A stretch of DNA of 64,000 bases, from assembly GCF_040214835.1 (NCBI RefSeq), contig NZ_CP157874.1, positions 1,244,001 through 1,308,000 of the forward strand, written 5' to 3'. This document shows, one piece after another, positions 28,951 through 46,854 of the stretch (within the stretch, counting starts at the first letter, position 1; each line of letters begins with the position of its first letter). Below the pieces are notes generated by a model. That model saw only the letters and a list, made by a program, of their open reading frames with translations. It was not told where the DNA came from and did not search any database. Source of the stretch: Pseudomonas asiatica (lineage in GTDB: Bacteria; Pseudomonadota; Gammaproteobacteria; Pseudomonadales; Pseudomonadaceae). The position numbers and the translations under genes are program-made.

Positions 28951-29001
28951 GTGTGGTCAGCACCTGCGCTCCCTATTCTTATTACAGGCTTCCCCCCCGA
29001 A

Positions 29002-29442
29002 ATGATGGACATCAACGAGATTCGCGAATACCTGCCTCACCGTTACCCGTTCCTGCTGGTGGACCGCGTGACGGAGCTGGACTACGAGGCCCAGAGCATT
29101 CGTGCCTACAAGAATGTCAGCATCAACGAGCCGTTCTTCAACGGCCATTTCCCGGCTCACCCGATCATGCCGGGCGTCCTGATCATCGAAGCCATGGCAC
29201 AGGCCGCGGGTATCCTCGGTTTCAAGATGCTCGACGCCAAGCCGGCCGATGGCACCCTGTACTACTTCGTCGGCTCCGACAAGCTGCGTTTCCGTCAGCC
29301 GGTACTGCCGGGTGACCAGTTGGTGCTGGAAGCCAAGTTCCTCAGCCGCAAGAGCATGATCTGGAAATTCGAGTGCCGCGCCCTGGTCGACGGCAAGCCG
29401 GTCTGCTCGGCAGAAATCACCTGCGCGGAACGCTCCCTATGA
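29002..29442 (+). CDS. fabZ: 3-hydroxyacyl-ACP dehydratase FabZ
   Basis: FabZ dehydrates beta-hydroxyacyl-ACP in fatty acid elongation and competes with LpxA/LpxD for hydroxyacyl-ACP. The hot-dog fold catalytic pair is H49 ([12 protein letters not shown]) and E63 (IIEAMAQ). The length is 146 aa. The start at 29002 gives the family N-terminus ([21 protein letters not shown]), but no clear ribosome binding site precedes it. The stop codon overlaps the lpxA start. Confidence 0.95.
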   Translation: MMDINEIREYLPHRYPFLLVDRVTELDYEAQSIRAYKNVSINEPFFNGHFPAHPIMPGVLIIEAMAQAAGILGFKMLDAKPADGTLYYFVGSDKLRFRQPVLPGDQLVLEAKFLSRKSMIWKFECRALVDGKPVCSAEITCAERSL

Positions 29443-30215
29443 ATTCGATTGATCCTCGGGCCATTATCGACCCGTCGGCCAAGCTGGCCGATGGTGTCGA
29501 GGTCGGCCCCTGGTCGATCGTTGGCCCCGATGTGGAAATCGGGGAGGGCACCGTTATCGGCCCGCATGTTGTGCTCAAAGGGCCGACCCGCATCGGCAAG
29601 CACAACCGTATCTTTCAGTTTTCCTCGATCGGCGAAGACACCCCGGACCTCAAGTACAAGGGTGAGCCGACGCGCCTGGTGATCGGCGATCACAATGTGA
29701 TCCGCGAAGGGGTGACCATTCACCGCGGCACCGTCCAGGACCGTGCGGAAACCACCGTGGGCGACCACAACCTGATCATGGCCTATGCCCACATCGGCCA
29801 CGACAGCGTCATCGGCAACCACTGCATCCTGGTCAACAACACGGCCCTGGCCGGCCATGTGCACGTGGGGGACTGGGCGATCCTGTCCGGCTACACCCTG
29901 GTGCACCAGTACTGCCATATCGGTGCCCACGCGTTTTCCGGCATGGGCACGGCGATCGGCAAGGATGTCCCGGCCTTCGTCACCGTGTTCGGCAGCCCGG
30001 CCGAAGCCCGCAGCATGAACTTCGAAGGCATGCGCCGCCGGGGTTTCAGCGACGAGGTGATCCATGTGCTGCGCCGTTGCTACAAGATCGTCTATCGCCA
30101 GGGCCTGACCGTCGAAGACGCGCTCAAGGAGCTGGACGAACTGGCTGCGAAGCACCCTGAGGTCGATCTGTTCCGTCAGTCGATCGTGAACTCCGCCCGC
30201 GGCATCACCCGCTGA
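29439..30215 (+). CDS. lpxA: UDP-N-acetylglucosamine acyltransferase LpxA
   Basis: LpxA catalyses the first step of lipid A synthesis, moving a 3-hydroxyacyl chain from ACP to UDP-GlcNAc. The protein is almost entirely left-handed beta-helix, with the catalytic histidine at H121 ([13 protein letters not shown]) and a C-terminal helical domain. The length is 258 aa. The ATG overlaps the fabZ stop by four bases, and lpxB follows after one base. Confidence 0.97.
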   Translation: MNSIDPRAIIDPSAKLADGVEVGPWSIVGPDVEIGEGTVIGPHVVLKGPTRIGKHNRIFQFSSIGEDTPDLKYKGEPTRLVIGDHNVIREGVTIHRGTVQDRAETTVGDHNLIMAYAHIGHDSVIGNHCILVNNTALAGHVHVGDWAILSGYTLVHQYCHIGAHAFSGMGTAIGKDVPAFVTVFGSPAEARSMNFEGMRRRGFSDEVIHVLRRCYKIVYRQGLTVEDALKELDELAAKHPEVDLFRQSIVNSARGITR

Positions 30216-30216
30216 C

Positions 30217-31344
30217 ATGGCCCAGCTTTGCGTAGCCTTGGTCGCAGGTGAGGCCAGCGGCGACATTCTCGGTTCCGGCTTGATGCGTGCCATCAAGGCA
30301 CGCCACCCCGACGTACGGTTCATCGGCGTTGGCGGCCCCTTGATGGAAGCCGAAGGCCTGCAATCCTATTTCCCCATGGAGCGCCTGGCCGTCATGGGCC
30401 TGGTCGAAGTGCTGGGGCGCCTGCGCGAGCTGCTCAAGCGCCGCAAGCTGCTGATCGAGACCCTGATCGGCGAAAAGCCCGATGTGTTCATCGGCATCGA
30501 TGCCCCCGACTTCACCCTCAACATCGAACTGAAACTGCGTCAGGCCGGGATCAAGACCGTGCACTACGTCAGCCCGTCGGTCTGGGCCTGGCGGCAGAAG
30601 CGTGTGCTGAAGATTCGCAAAGGCTGCGACCTGATGCTGACGCTGTTGCCATTCGAGGCGCGGTTCTATGAAGAGCAGGGCGTACCGGTGCGCTTCGTCG
30701 GCCACCCGTTGGCCGACACCATCCCGCTCGAAGCCGACCGCCCTGCCGCACGTGCCGCGCTGGGCCTGGGCGAAGGGCCGGTAGTAGCGTTGATGCCGGG
30801 CAGCCGGGGCGGCGAAGTAGGGCGCCTGGGCGCACTGTTCCTGGATGCTGCCGAACGGCTGCGCCAGCAGGTACCGGGCGTGCGTTTCGTGCTGCCTTGC
30901 GCCAATGCCGCGCGTCGCGCCCAGGTCGAGCAGATGCTCGAAGGGCGCCAGCTGCCGCTGACCTTGCTCGATGGCCAGTCGCACCAGGCCCTGGCGGCCT
31001 GTGACGCGGTGCTGATCGCCTCGGGTACCGCCACCCTCGAAGCACTGCTGTACAAGCGACCGATGGTGGTGGCCTATCGCCTCGCGCCCCTGACCTACTG
31101 GATCCTCAAGCGCCTGGTAAAGAGCCCCTACGTGTCGTTGCCGAACCTGCTGGCCCAGCGGGCGCTGGTACCCGAGTTGCTGCAGGACGACGCCACCAGC
31201 GAAGCCCTGGCCAACACCCTGGCGCCGCTGGTGGCCGATGGCAGCCAGCAGACCGAAAGTTTCGACGAAATTCACCGCACCCTGCGCCGTGACGCCTCCA
31301 ACCAGGCGGCCGAGGCGGTACTGGCCTTGCTCAAGGACCGCTGA
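30217..31344 (+). CDS. lpxB: Lipid A disaccharide synthase LpxB
   Basis: LpxB joins lipid X and UDP-2,3-diacylglucosamine to the beta-1,6 disaccharide. It is a GT-B fold peripheral membrane enzyme of family 19, 375 aa. The N-terminal [24 protein letters not shown] near residue 110 and [10 protein letters not shown] near residue 192 are characteristic. It is the last lipid A gene of the run and is followed after one base by rnhB. Confidence 0.96.
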   Translation: MAQLCVALVAGEASGDILGSGLMRAIKARHPDVRFIGVGGPLMEAEGLQSYFPMERLAVMGLVEVLGRLRELLKRRKLLIETLIGEKPDVFIGIDAPDFTLNIELKLRQAGIKTVHYVSPSVWAWRQKRVLKIRKGCDLMLTLLPFEARFYEEQGVPVRFVGHPLADTIPLEADRPAARAALGLGEGPVVALMPGSRGGEVGRLGALFLDAAERLRQQVPGVRFVLPCANAARRAQVEQMLEGRQLPLTLLDGQSHQALAACDAVLIASGTATLEALLYKRPMVVAYRLAPLTYWILKRLVKSPYVSLPNLLAQRALVPELLQDDATSEALANTLAPLVADGSQQTESFDEIHRTLRRDASNQAAEAVLALLKDR

Positions 31345-31345
31345 C

Positions 31346-31969
31346 ATGCAAATTGGACTGGACTTCAACCTGGTCGAAGACCTGGTCGCTGGCGTCGACG
31401 AAGTGGGCCGTGGCCCGCTGTGCGGCGCGGTGGTGACCGCTGCGGTGATCCTCGACCCGGCGCGCCCGATCCTCGGCCTGAACGACTCGAAGAAGCTCAC
31501 CGAAGCCAAGCGCGAGGCGCTGTTCGACGAGATCTGCGAAAAGGCCCTGAGCTTCTGCATCGCCCGCGCCGAGGTCGAGGAAATCGACCGCCTGAACATC
31601 CTGCACGCGACCATGCTGGCCATGCAGCGCGCCGTGGAAGGCCTGCACATTACACCGAAGCTGGCCCTGATCGACGGCAACCGCTGCCCGAAACTGGCCG
31701 TACCGGCGTCGCCGGTAGTCAAGGGCGACAGCCAGGTGCCGGCCATCGCGGCGGCGTCGATCCTGGCCAAGGTGACCCGCGACCGGGAGATGAGCGCATT
31801 CGAGCTGATCTACCCAGGTTATGGCATTGGCGGGCACAAGGGCTACCCGACCCCGGTGCACCTCGAGGCGCTGGCACGCTTGGGGCCTACACCTATTCAT
31901 CGGCGTTCCTTTGCCCCTGTGCGGGCCGCGTGGGATGCACGTGAAGGCGTCACCGACTCCCTGATCTGA
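31346..31969 (+). CDS. rnhB: Ribonuclease HII
   Basis: RNase HII cuts RNA in RNA-DNA hybrids and starts removal of single ribonucleotides from DNA. The catalytic D18 and E19 are in [12 protein letters not shown]; further acidic residues are in LIDGN and around residue 130. The length is 207 aa. The start at 31346 has AAGGA upstream and follows lpxB by one base. The rnhB-dnaE neighbourhood is conserved in gamma-proteobacteria. Confidence 0.96.
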   Translation: MQIGLDFNLVEDLVAGVDEVGRGPLCGAVVTAAVILDPARPILGLNDSKKLTEAKREALFDEICEKALSFCIARAEVEEIDRLNILHATMLAMQRAVEGLHITPKLALIDGNRCPKLAVPASPVVKGDSQVPAIAAASILAKVTRDREMSAFELIYPGYGIGGHKGYPTPVHLEALARLGPTPIHRRSFAPVRAAWDAREGVTDSLI

Positions 31970-32005
31970 GCTATTAGTTCGTTGCTGCAGGTGTCACGCT
32001 ATCCT

Positions 32006-32110
32006 CTGTGGGAGCGGCTTTAGCCGCGAACACCGGCGCAGCCGGTGCCATACACCGCGTTGGATTCTTCGCGGCGGTTCGACGCCTCGGTGAACCCGCT
32101 CCCACAGGGG
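32006..32110. repeat. REP pair, type B (degenerate second arm)
   Basis: GTGGGAGCGGCTTTAGCCGC and a CACCGGCGCAGCCGGTG hairpin are followed by an inverted arm ending TGAACCCGCTCCCACAGG. It fills about 105 of the 252 bases between rnhB and dnaE. The rest holds a possible dnaE -10, TACAAT at 32179-32184. Confidence 0.75.
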
Positions 32111-32221
32111 CGGCGGTGCGCGCACATTCTTTATTCTCTGGCCGACACCGCAATCCCAAATCCTATCCTCATTTAAGCTACAATCCCGCCCTTGTCGTTC
32201 AGCACTGCTACAGGATCTTCC

Positions 32222-35746
<3,525 letters not shown>

Positions 35747-35852
35747 ACCGACAAAAATTTAATCTCGACCTGAATGCGCCTGATCCCTTAAGGTAGGGCG
35801 CCAAACGGATCAACCGGCCGGCCGCCTGGCCGTAGACCCAAGACGGATGACT

Positions 35853-36800
35853 ATGAACCCGAATTTTCTCGATTTCGAACAGCCGATTGCCGACCTGCAA
35901 GCCAAGATCGAAGGCCTGCGCCTGGTAGGCAACGACAACTCGCTGAACATCAGCGATGAAATTGCCCGTCTGCAAGACAAGAGCAACACCCTGACCGAAA
36001 GCATCTTCGGCAACCTGACCAGCTGGCAGATCGCCCGCCTGGCCCGTCATCCGCGTCGTCCTTACACCCTGGACTACCTGGAGCACATCTTCACCGAGTT
36101 CGAAGAGCTGCACGGCGACCGCCACTTCTCCGACGACGCTGCCATCGTCGGTGGTACCGCGCGCCTGGACGGCAAGCCGGTCATGGTCATCGGCCACCAG
36201 AAGGGCCGTGAAGTGCGCGAGAAGGTACGCCGCAACTTCGGCATGCCGCGCCCTGAAGGCTACCGCAAGGCCTGCCGCCTGATGGAAATGGCCGAGCGCT
36301 TCAAGATGCCGATCCTGACCTTCATCGACACCCCGGGCGCCTACCCGGGCATCGACGCCGAAGAGCGCAACCAGAGCGAGGCCATCGCCTGGAACCTGCG
36401 CGTGATGGCGCGCCTGAAAACCCCGATCATCGCCACCGTGATCGGCGAGGGTGGTTCCGGCGGTGCGCTGGCCATCGGCGTGTGCGACCAGTTGAACATG
36501 CTGCAGTACTCCACCTACTCGGTGATCTCGCCGGAAGGCTGTGCCTCGATCCTGTGGAAGACTGCCGACAAGGCAGCCGACGCAGCCGAGGCCATGGGCA
36601 TCACTGCCGAGCGCCTGAAGAGCCTGAACATCGTCGACAAGGTCATCCAGGAGCCGCTGGGCGGCGCCCACCGTGACCCGGCGAAGATGTCGGAAAGCAT
36701 CCGTGCCGACCTGGTACAGCAGCTGGACATGCTCGGCAAGCTCGACCATGACGCGCTGCTGGCCCGCCGTTACGATCGCCTGATGAGCTACGGTCTCTGA
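35853..36800 (+). CDS. accA: Acetyl-CoA carboxylase carboxyltransferase alpha subunit
   Basis: AccA, with AccD, transfers the carboxyl group from biotin to acetyl-CoA, the first step of fatty acid synthesis. The crotonase-fold core is clear ([21 protein letters not shown] and [11 protein letters not shown], the oxyanion loops). The length is 315 aa. Of two nearby ATGs, 35853 is preferred since the GACGG ribosome binding site abuts the first. accD is not in the window. Confidence 0.96.
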   Translation: MNPNFLDFEQPIADLQAKIEGLRLVGNDNSLNISDEIARLQDKSNTLTESIFGNLTSWQIARLARHPRRPYTLDYLEHIFTEFEELHGDRHFSDDAAIVGGTARLDGKPVMVIGHQKGREVREKVRRNFGMPRPEGYRKACRLMEMAERFKMPILTFIDTPGAYPGIDAEERNQSEAIAWNLRVMARLKTPIIATVIGEGGSGGALAIGVCDQLNMLQYSTYSVISPEGCASILWKTADKAADAAEAMGITAERLKSLNIVDKVIQEPLGGAHRDPAKMSESIRADLVQQLDMLGKLDHDALLARRYDRLMSYGL

Positions 36801-36813
36801 TAGCGAGATGAAT

Positions 36814-36915
36814 GGCACCGGCTTCGCCGGTGTTCGCGGGTGAACCCGCTCCCACAGGTATTGCGCAGCCCTCTGAAACGGCGCGATCCCTGTGGGAGCG
36901 GGTTCACCCGCGAAT
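36814..36915. repeat. REP pair, type B (inverted)
   Basis: CACCGGCTTCGCCGGTG and CGCGGGTGAACCCGCTCCCA are followed 40 bases later by the inverse arm TGTGGGAGCGGGTTCACCCG. The pair lies between accA and tilS and ends only 27 bases before the tilS start. Confidence 0.8.
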
Positions 36916-36941
36916 GCATTCTCGAATTGAGTGCGGGTTCG

Positions 36942-38225
36942 ATGATCAACCTCACAGCTTGGCTCAACGCCCCCACCTGGTACATCGCCTTCTCCGGCGG
37001 CCTCGATTCCACCGTTCTCCTGCACCTGCTGGCCGACTACGCCCGTAATCACGCATCCCCTCCACTGCGCGCCATCCACGTCCACCACGGCCTGCAATCC
37101 GCCGCCGATGCCTGGCCCGCCCACTGCCAAACCATCTGCGACAATCTCGGCATCGAACTCCAGGTCATCCACGTCCAGGTCACCCCCGGCGCCAGCCTCG
37201 AACAGGCCGCCCGCGACGCCCGCTATGCTGCCTTCAGGCAAGCCCTCGGCCCGGGTGACATCCTGTTCACCGGCCAGCACCGCGATGACCAGGCCGAAAC
37301 CCTGCTGTTCCGCCTGCTGCGCGGCGCAGGCCTGCGTGGCCTGGCTGCAATGCCGGGGCAGCGGGCGCTAGGGCAGGGCAGCCTGGTCAGGCCATTGCTG
37401 GGCTGTTCCCGCCAGCAACTGCAGGACCATGCCCAGGCCAATGGGCTGGCCTGGATCGAAGATCCGTCAAACGCTGACACACAATTTGCCCGCAACTACC
37501 TGCGCAGCGAAGTGTTTCCGCTGCTTCAGCAACGTTGGCCGCAGGCCAGCCAGAACCTGGCTCGCGCCGCCGAGCACCTGGGCGAAGCCCAAGGCCTGCT
37601 GGACGAGCTGGCCCAAGACGACCTGGCGCTCGCCGGGGAGGGCGCGCCGGTGGCTTGGCCGGGGCTGGACTCCCTCGACCTGGCTACTCTGGTGGCGCTG
37701 TCGCCGGCCCGTCAGCGCAATGCCTTGCAATACTGGCTGAGCCACCGTACCCGCCTGCCCGACACCCGGCACTGGGCCGGCTGGGCCGACCTGCGCGATG
37801 CCGCCGCCGATGCCCAGCCCGCCTGGCAACTTGCCGATGGGCAATTGCTGCGCAGTCATGGGCGCATCTGGTGGTTGAGCGGTGACTGGCTGCAGCTGCC
37901 CGTCGGCGAACTGGCCTGGGCCGATCCCGCCAAGCCTTTGCCGTTGCCGGGTAACGGCAGTGTGCGTCTTGTTGGCGCAGCGCCGCTGCACGGCTTGCGC
38001 ATTGCCTACCGTCAGGGCGGTGAAGTGCTGGACCTCCCTGGCCGCGGCCGACGCGACCTCAAGCGCCTGCTCAACGAGTTGCAGGTGCCGCTTTTCCTGC
38101 GCCCGCGCCTGCCACTGCTGTACCAGGGCGAGCGCCTGCTGGCGGTGGCCAACCTGCCCGGGCTGGTGCAGGCTGATTGCCAGCTGTCCTGGCAGTTGCC
38201 GACGAACGCGCAAGGTTTGAGCTGA
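36942..38225 (+). CDS. tilS: tRNA(Ile)-lysidine synthase TilS
   Basis: TilS attaches lysine to C34 of the AUA-reading tRNA-Ile, using ATP. The PP-loop SGGLDS is at residues 18-23. The N-type ATPase core (about 15-200) is followed by the TilS substrate-binding and C-terminal domains (427 aa in total). The start at 36942 is chosen because the reading frame upstream runs through the REP pair and the family begins at this point. The ribosome binding site is weak (GAGTG). Confidence 0.93.
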   Translation: MINLTAWLNAPTWYIAFSGGLDSTVLLHLLADYARNHASPPLRAIHVHHGLQSAADAWPAHCQTICDNLGIELQVIHVQVTPGASLEQAARDARYAAFRQALGPGDILFTGQHRDDQAETLLFRLLRGAGLRGLAAMPGQRALGQGSLVRPLLGCSRQQLQDHAQANGLAWIEDPSNADTQFARNYLRSEVFPLLQQRWPQASQNLARAAEHLGEAQGLLDELAQDDLALAGEGAPVAWPGLDSLDLATLVALSPARQRNALQYWLSHRTRLPDTRHWAGWADLRDAAADAQPAWQLADGQLLRSHGRIWWLSGDWLQLPVGELAWADPAKPLPLPGNGSVRLVGAAPLHGLRIAYRQGGEVLDLPGRGRRDLKRLLNELQVPLFLRPRLPLLYQGERLLAVANLPGLVQADCQLSWQLPTNAQGLS

Positions 38226-38245
38226 AGGGTACATTCGGGTAGACT
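38217..38245 (+). promoter_or_regulatory. Probable pyrG promoter
   Basis: TTGAGC (38217-38222), a 17-base spacer and TAGACT (38240-38245) form a reasonable sigma-70 promoter overlapping the tilS stop codon. It would give pyrG a leader of about 240 bases. Confidence 0.5.
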
Positions 38246-38453
38246 ACCCTCCCTTCTTGATACAGCTTCTGTGGGTTCCGCGAAAACACAGGAGTTGCCG
38301 ATTACCAAGCAGTTTTTTGCTGGGCTGATTCTGGAAATGACGAGCGAGCTCCATGCCGGGGATACCCCTGGTCTGTACAGACGCGGCAGTTTTTCGAGAT
38401 GCACTGTGATTGACGCAGGTGATCGGGGGCTTCGGCCTTCCTTCGCTTTCTCC

Positions 38454-38471
38454 GGCGGCGCTGGCCGCCTT
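38454..38471 (+). other. pyrG leader hairpin
   Basis: GGCGGC-GCTG-GCCGCC is followed by TT, 24 bases before the pyrG ATG. A smaller GGC-TTCG-GCC stem lies upstream near 38428. The 269-base gap between tilS and pyrG holds no credible gene. Confidence 0.45.
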
Positions 38472-38473
38472 AA

Positions 38474-40972
<2,499 letters not shown>

Positions 40973-41006
40973 AGCTCGATTCTCGGGTAAAGTACCGTCC
41001 GATCCA

Positions 41007-41028
41007 CCCCTGACCAGTCGGTCAGGGG
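41007..41028 (+). terminator. Possible terminator between kdsA and eno
   Basis: CCCCTGACC-AGTC-GGTCAGGGG is a perfect 9-base stem with a four-base loop, 35 bases after kdsA. Only two Ts follow, so termination may be partial. Confidence 0.5.
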
Positions 41029-41092
41029 TTCCCTTCACCCGGCCTGCCCACTGCAAGTCCGCCCGGTGAACGGCAAGAATTTCCTAAGCTAA

Positions 41093-42415
<1,323 letters not shown>

Positions 42416-42499
42416 GCAAGAGATGGTAAAAAGACAGCAGCCGGAGTTGTAGGAACGTTCGTACTGTTCTTTCCTACATTCCAACGGGTTTCTGTCGAC

Positions 42500-42523
42500 G
42501 AAGCCTGGCCTCGGCCAGGCTTC
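42500..42523 (+). terminator. Probable terminator after eno
   Basis: A perfect 11-base stem (arms 42500-42510 and 42513-42523, GAAGCCTGGCC) has a two-base TC spacer. It lies 84 bases past the eno stop; the T run is weak. A second inverted repeat, TGTAGGAA / TTCCTACA (42448-42478), precedes it. Confidence 0.55.
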
Positions 42524-42583
42524 GTGCTATTCGAGGCCCCGAAGTAAAAAGTACCCGGCAGCCTTTTTAACCTGGATAACGTG

Positions 42584-42865
42584 ATGCGCAGTCCCTATTG
42601 GTTGTTCCTCGTCCTGCTCCTGCTGCTGGGTGGCCTGCAGTACCGCCTGTGGGTGGGTAATGGCAGCCTGGCGCAAGTGACCGAGCTGAAGCAGCAGATT
42701 GCCGAGCAGCATGCCGAAAACGAGCGCTTGCTCGAGCGCAACCGCGTGCTCGATGCCGAAGTGCTGGAGCTGAAAAAAGGCATGGAGACCGTTGAAGAGC
42801 GGGCTCGCCACGAATTGGGGATGGTCAAAGAGGGCGAAACCCTCTTCCAGTTGCCACAGAAATGA
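42584..42865 (+). CDS. ftsB: Cell division protein FtsB
   Basis: FtsB is a bitopic division protein that forms a complex with FtsL and FtsQ and activates septal peptidoglycan synthesis. It has 93 aa: a short cytoplasmic start, one membrane helix (about residues 4-22) and a periplasmic coiled coil (about 28-75, VTELKQQIAEQHAENERLLERN), then the conserved EERARHELGMVKEGE block. An ATG at 42584 is preferred over the GTG just before it. It overlaps ispD by four bases. Confidence 0.93.
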   Translation: MRSPYWLFLVLLLLLGGLQYRLWVGNGSLAQVTELKQQIAEQHAENERLLERNRVLDAEVLELKKGMETVEERARHELGMVKEGETLFQLPQK

Positions 42866-43569
42866 TCGAAACCTTACCGGCCTTCTGGGCCGTGATTCCT
42901 GCTGCGGGCGTAGGTGCCCGCATGGCTGCCGACCGCCCCAAGCAGTACCTGGAGCTGGCCGGGCAGACCATTCTCGAGCACAGCCTCGACTGTTTTCTTG
43001 GCCACCCGATGCTCAAGGGCGTGGTGGTCAGCATTGCCGAAGATGACCCGTACTGGCCTCGCCTGCGCTGTGCCAGCGACCCGCGCATCCAGCGCGCCGC
43101 AGGCGGCCGCGAGCGTGCCGACTCGGTGCTCAATGCCTTGCTGATGCTGCATGCCCAAGGGGCGGCGGACAGCGACTGGGTGCTGGTGCATGATGCCGCG
43201 CGACCGAACCTGGCGCGCAGCGATCTGGACAAGCTGTTGTCGGAGTTGGCGGACGACCCGGTGGGTGGTCTGCTGGCGGTGCCGGCGCGCGATACCCTCA
43301 AGCGGGCCGATGCCGATGGCCGGGTGGGCGCTACCGTCGACCGCAGCACCATCTGGCAGGCCTATACGCCGCAGATGTTCCGCCTGGGGGCGTTGCATCG
43401 GGCGCTGGCCGAGTGCCTGGTGTCGGATGTGCTGGTAACCGACGAGTCCTCCGCCATCGAGTGGTCCGGCCAGGCGCCGCGGCTGGTCGAAGGGCGCAGC
43501 GACAACATCAAGGTGACCCGGCCGGAAGACCTGGAGTGGTTGCGCCAGCGTTGGGCAGGGCGCCGCTGA
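42862..43569 (+). CDS. ispD: 2-C-methyl-D-erythritol 4-phosphate cytidylyltransferase
   Basis: IspD attaches CMP to MEP, the step after Dxr in isoprenoid synthesis. It is a nucleotidyltransferase with the N-terminal PAAGVGARMAADRPKQY motif (residues 10-26) and the VHDAARP block near residue 108. The length is 235 aa. It overlaps the ftsB stop codon. ispF lies 3.3 kb downstream; the two are split here by the LysR-frmA-fghA segment. Confidence 0.95.
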   Translation: MIETLPAFWAVIPAAGVGARMAADRPKQYLELAGQTILEHSLDCFLGHPMLKGVVVSIAEDDPYWPRLRCASDPRIQRAAGGRERADSVLNALLMLHAQGAADSDWVLVHDAARPNLARSDLDKLLSELADDPVGGLLAVPARDTLKRADADGRVGATVDRSTIWQAYTPQMFRLGALHRALAECLVSDVLVTDESSAIEWSGQAPRLVEGRSDNIKVTRPEDLEWLRQRWAGRR

Positions 43570-43584
43570 GGCTTTGACCAGTGC

Positions 43585-43688
43585 TGGTTTCTTCGCGGGC
43601 ATGCCCGCTCCCACAGGTACAGCGCCAGCCTGAAGGTATGCGCAGGACCTGTGGGAGCGGGCGAGCCCGCGAAGAGGCCGGCACAGCC
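43585..43688. repeat. REP pair, type B (inverted)
   Basis: CTTCGCGGGCATGCCCGCTC and the inverse GTGGGAGCGGGCGAGCCCGC flank about 30 bases. The array lies between the convergent 3' ends of ispD and the LysR gene. Confidence 0.8.
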
Positions 43689-43699
43689 AACACCCCCCT

Positions 43700-44596
43700 T
43701 CAGCCTTGCCGATACTCCGGCAACCCCGCCAACCCTTCCTTCAGGTAATCCACCAGCCGCCGTACCTTCGGCGACAGGTGCCGTTGCTGCGGATACAGCG
43801 CCCACACCGCGGTATTCGGTGGCTGGTGCGCCTCCAGCAACGACACCAGAGCACCACTGTTCAAGTGCTCCAGCACGTAATAATCCGGCAACTGGCACAA
43901 CCCCATCCCCTGCAGCGCCGCGTCCAGCACCGCCTGCCCGCTGTTGCAACGCCAGTTGCCCTGCACTCGCTGGCTGATCTCGCGGCCGTCCTGCTGCAGC
44001 GCCCACAAATCCGAGCTGCCCACCAGGCAATTGTGCCGCGCCAGTTCCGACAGGCTGTGTGGCCGACCGTAACGTTCCAGGTAGGCCGGCGAAGCGCACA
44101 GGTACATGCGCCGGGGCGCCAGGCGGGTTGCCACCAGTCGTGAATCGGCCAACCGGCCCAGGCGGATGGCCAGGTCCATGCCTTCATGCACAAGGTCGAG
44201 GGTATGGTTGCTCAGTTCCACATCCACCCGCAGCTGCGGGTACAGCGCCATGAACCGTGTCACCAGCGGCACGATGAAGCGCTCGCCATAAGCCACCGCG
44301 CAGGTCATGCGCAGCAACCCCTTGGGCTCGCTGGCCAGGTCGCCCATGGCGCGCAGGGCTTCCTCGCGGCCATCCTGCAGGCGCTGGCAGTGCTGCAGGA
44401 ATGTCTGCCCGGCCTCGCTCAGGGTCACCCGCCGGGTACTGCGGTACAGCAAGCGCGTCTGCAGCCGTTCCTCCAGCCGGGCGATCTGCCGGCTGATGTG
44501 CGATGAGGAAACCCCCAGGCGCTCGGCGGCCGCGGTGAACTGGCCCGACTCGGCCACGGCGACGAACTCGTCGATGCCTTCCCAGCGGCTGCTCAT
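43700..44596 (-). CDS. LysR-family transcriptional regulator
   Basis: It has an N-terminal winged helix-turn-helix (residues 4-62, SGQFTAAAERLGVSSSHISRQIARLEERL) and a periplasmic-binding-like effector domain (about 88-290). The length of 298 aa is usual. It is divergent from frmA with a 107-base gap, the classic arrangement for a LysR protein that controls its neighbour, so a role in formaldehyde detoxification is plausible but not shown. The effector is unknown. Confidence 0.9.
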   Translation of the reverse strand: MSSRWEGIDEFVAVAESGQFTAAAERLGVSSSHISRQIARLEERLQTRLLYRSTRRVTLSEAGQTFLQHCQRLQDGREEALRAMGDLASEPKGLLRMTCAVAYGERFIVPLVTRFMALYPQLRVDVELSNHTLDLVHEGMDLAIRLGRLADSRLVATRLAPRRMYLCASPAYLERYGRPHSLSELARHNCLVGSSDLWALQQDGREISQRVQGNWRCNSGQAVLDAALQGMGLCQLPDYYVLEHLNSGALVSLLEAHQPPNTAVWALYPQQRHLSPKVRRLVDYLKEGLAGLPEYRQG

Positions 44597-44614
44597 TGAT
44601 TATCCCTGTATGGC

Positions 44615-45816
<1,202 letters not shown>

Positions 45817-45824
45817 GGTTTGCC

Positions 45825-46679
45825 ATGAGCCTGGATAACATCTCCTGCCAGAAGAGCTTTGGCGGCTGGCACAAGCGTTACCGGCATCACTCCAAGGTGC
45901 TGGGCTGCGACATGGTGTTCGCCGTCTACCTGCCGCCGCAGGCCGAACAGGGCGAGAAGCTGCCGGTGCTGTACTGGCTCAGCGGCCTCACCTGCACCGA
46001 CGAGAACTTCATGCAGAAGGCCGGCGCCCAGCGCCTGGCCGCGGAGCTTGGGTTGATCATCGTCGCCCCCGACACCAGCCCGCGTGGCGAGCAGGTGCCG
46101 GGCGACCCGGACGGTGCCTGGGACTTCGGCCTGGGTGCCGGCTTCTACCTCAATGCCACTCAGCAGCCTTGGGCCCAGCACTATCGCATGCACGACTATG
46201 TGGTGGAGGAGTTGCCCGCGTTGATCGAGGCGCACTTCCCGGCTTCGGGCGAGCGCAGCATCAGTGGCCACTCCATGGGTGGGCATGGCGCGCTGGTGTG
46301 CGCCTTGCGCAACCCGGGGCGCTACCGCTCGGTGTCGGCGTTTTCGCCGATCAGCAACCCGATGGATTGCCCGTGGGGCGAGAAAGCCTTCAGCCGCTAC
46401 CTGGGTGAAGACCGTGCGCGCTGGCGCGAGTGGGATGCCAGCGTGCTGCTGGCCGAGACCCCGGCCGGCGAATGCCCGCCGTTGCTGGTGGACCAGGGCG
46501 ACCGCGACGACTTCCTCGAGAAGCAGCTCAAGCCTGAAGCCCTGGAGCAGGCGGCACGCAAAGGTGGGCATGAACTGACCTTGCGCCTGCAGCCTGGCTA
46601 TGACCACAGCTACTACTTCATCGCCAGCTTCATCGAGGAGCACCTGCGTCATCATGCGGTGGCCTTGGGGCGGGTGTAA
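45825..46679 (+). CDS. fghA: S-formylglutathione hydrolase
   Basis: FghA hydrolyses S-formylglutathione to formate and glutathione, completing formaldehyde detoxification. It is an alpha/beta hydrolase of the esterase D type, 284 aa. The nucleophile is S150 in SGHSMGGHG, with the acid in DQGDRDDF and the His in YDHSYYF. The start at 45825 follows the frmA stop by 8 bases. It is also known as frmB in enterics. Confidence 0.96.
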   Translation: MSLDNISCQKSFGGWHKRYRHHSKVLGCDMVFAVYLPPQAEQGEKLPVLYWLSGLTCTDENFMQKAGAQRLAAELGLIIVAPDTSPRGEQVPGDPDGAWDFGLGAGFYLNATQQPWAQHYRMHDYVVEELPALIEAHFPASGERSISGHSMGGHGALVCALRNPGRYRSVSAFSPISNPMDCPWGEKAFSRYLGEDRARWREWDASVLLAETPAGECPPLLVDQGDRDDFLEKQLKPEALEQAARKGGHELTLRLQPGYDHSYYFIASFIEEHLRHHAVALGRV

Positions 46680-46698
46680 GGCGTAGCTGTGGTGCTTG

Positions 46699-46800
46699 CT
46701 TCATCGCTGGCAAGCCAGCTCCCACCTCGACCGCATGGGCCTCGGGCCTGTGCCGTACCTGTGGGAGCTGGCTTGCCGGCGATGGGCTGCGAAGCAGCCC
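46699..46800. repeat. REP pair, type C (inverted)
   Basis: GCTGGCAAGCCAGCTCCCAC and the inverse GTGGGAGCTGGCTTGCC flank about 36 bases. The core differs from types A and B (GGCAAGCCAGCTCC). It lies between fghA and ispF. Confidence 0.75.
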
Positions 46801-46818
46801 CAATGCCTCAAAAGCAGG

Positions 46819-46852
46819 TAGAATCACGCCCTGACTCATTCAGGGCGTTTTT
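46819..46852 (+). promoter_or_regulatory. ispF -10 element and terminator-like hairpin at the start codon
   Basis: TAGAAT (46819-46824) is a good -10. It is followed at once by a perfect 8-base stem CGCCCTGA-CTCAT-TCAGGGCG (46827-46847) and TTTTT (46848-46852). The T run ends two bases before the ispF ATG. The structure looks like an intrinsic terminator but sits where the ribosome binding site should be. Confidence 0.6.
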
Positions 46853-46854
46853 CT

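Noticed and set aside
36840..36941. An N-terminal extension of tilS
   Set aside because: The in-frame codons are REP sequence; the family N-terminus begins at 36942.
42448..42478. Inverted repeat TGTAGGAA / TTCCTACA after eno as a separate regulatory RNA
   Set aside because: Short arms, long loop and no promoter; it is probably part of the eno 3' end.
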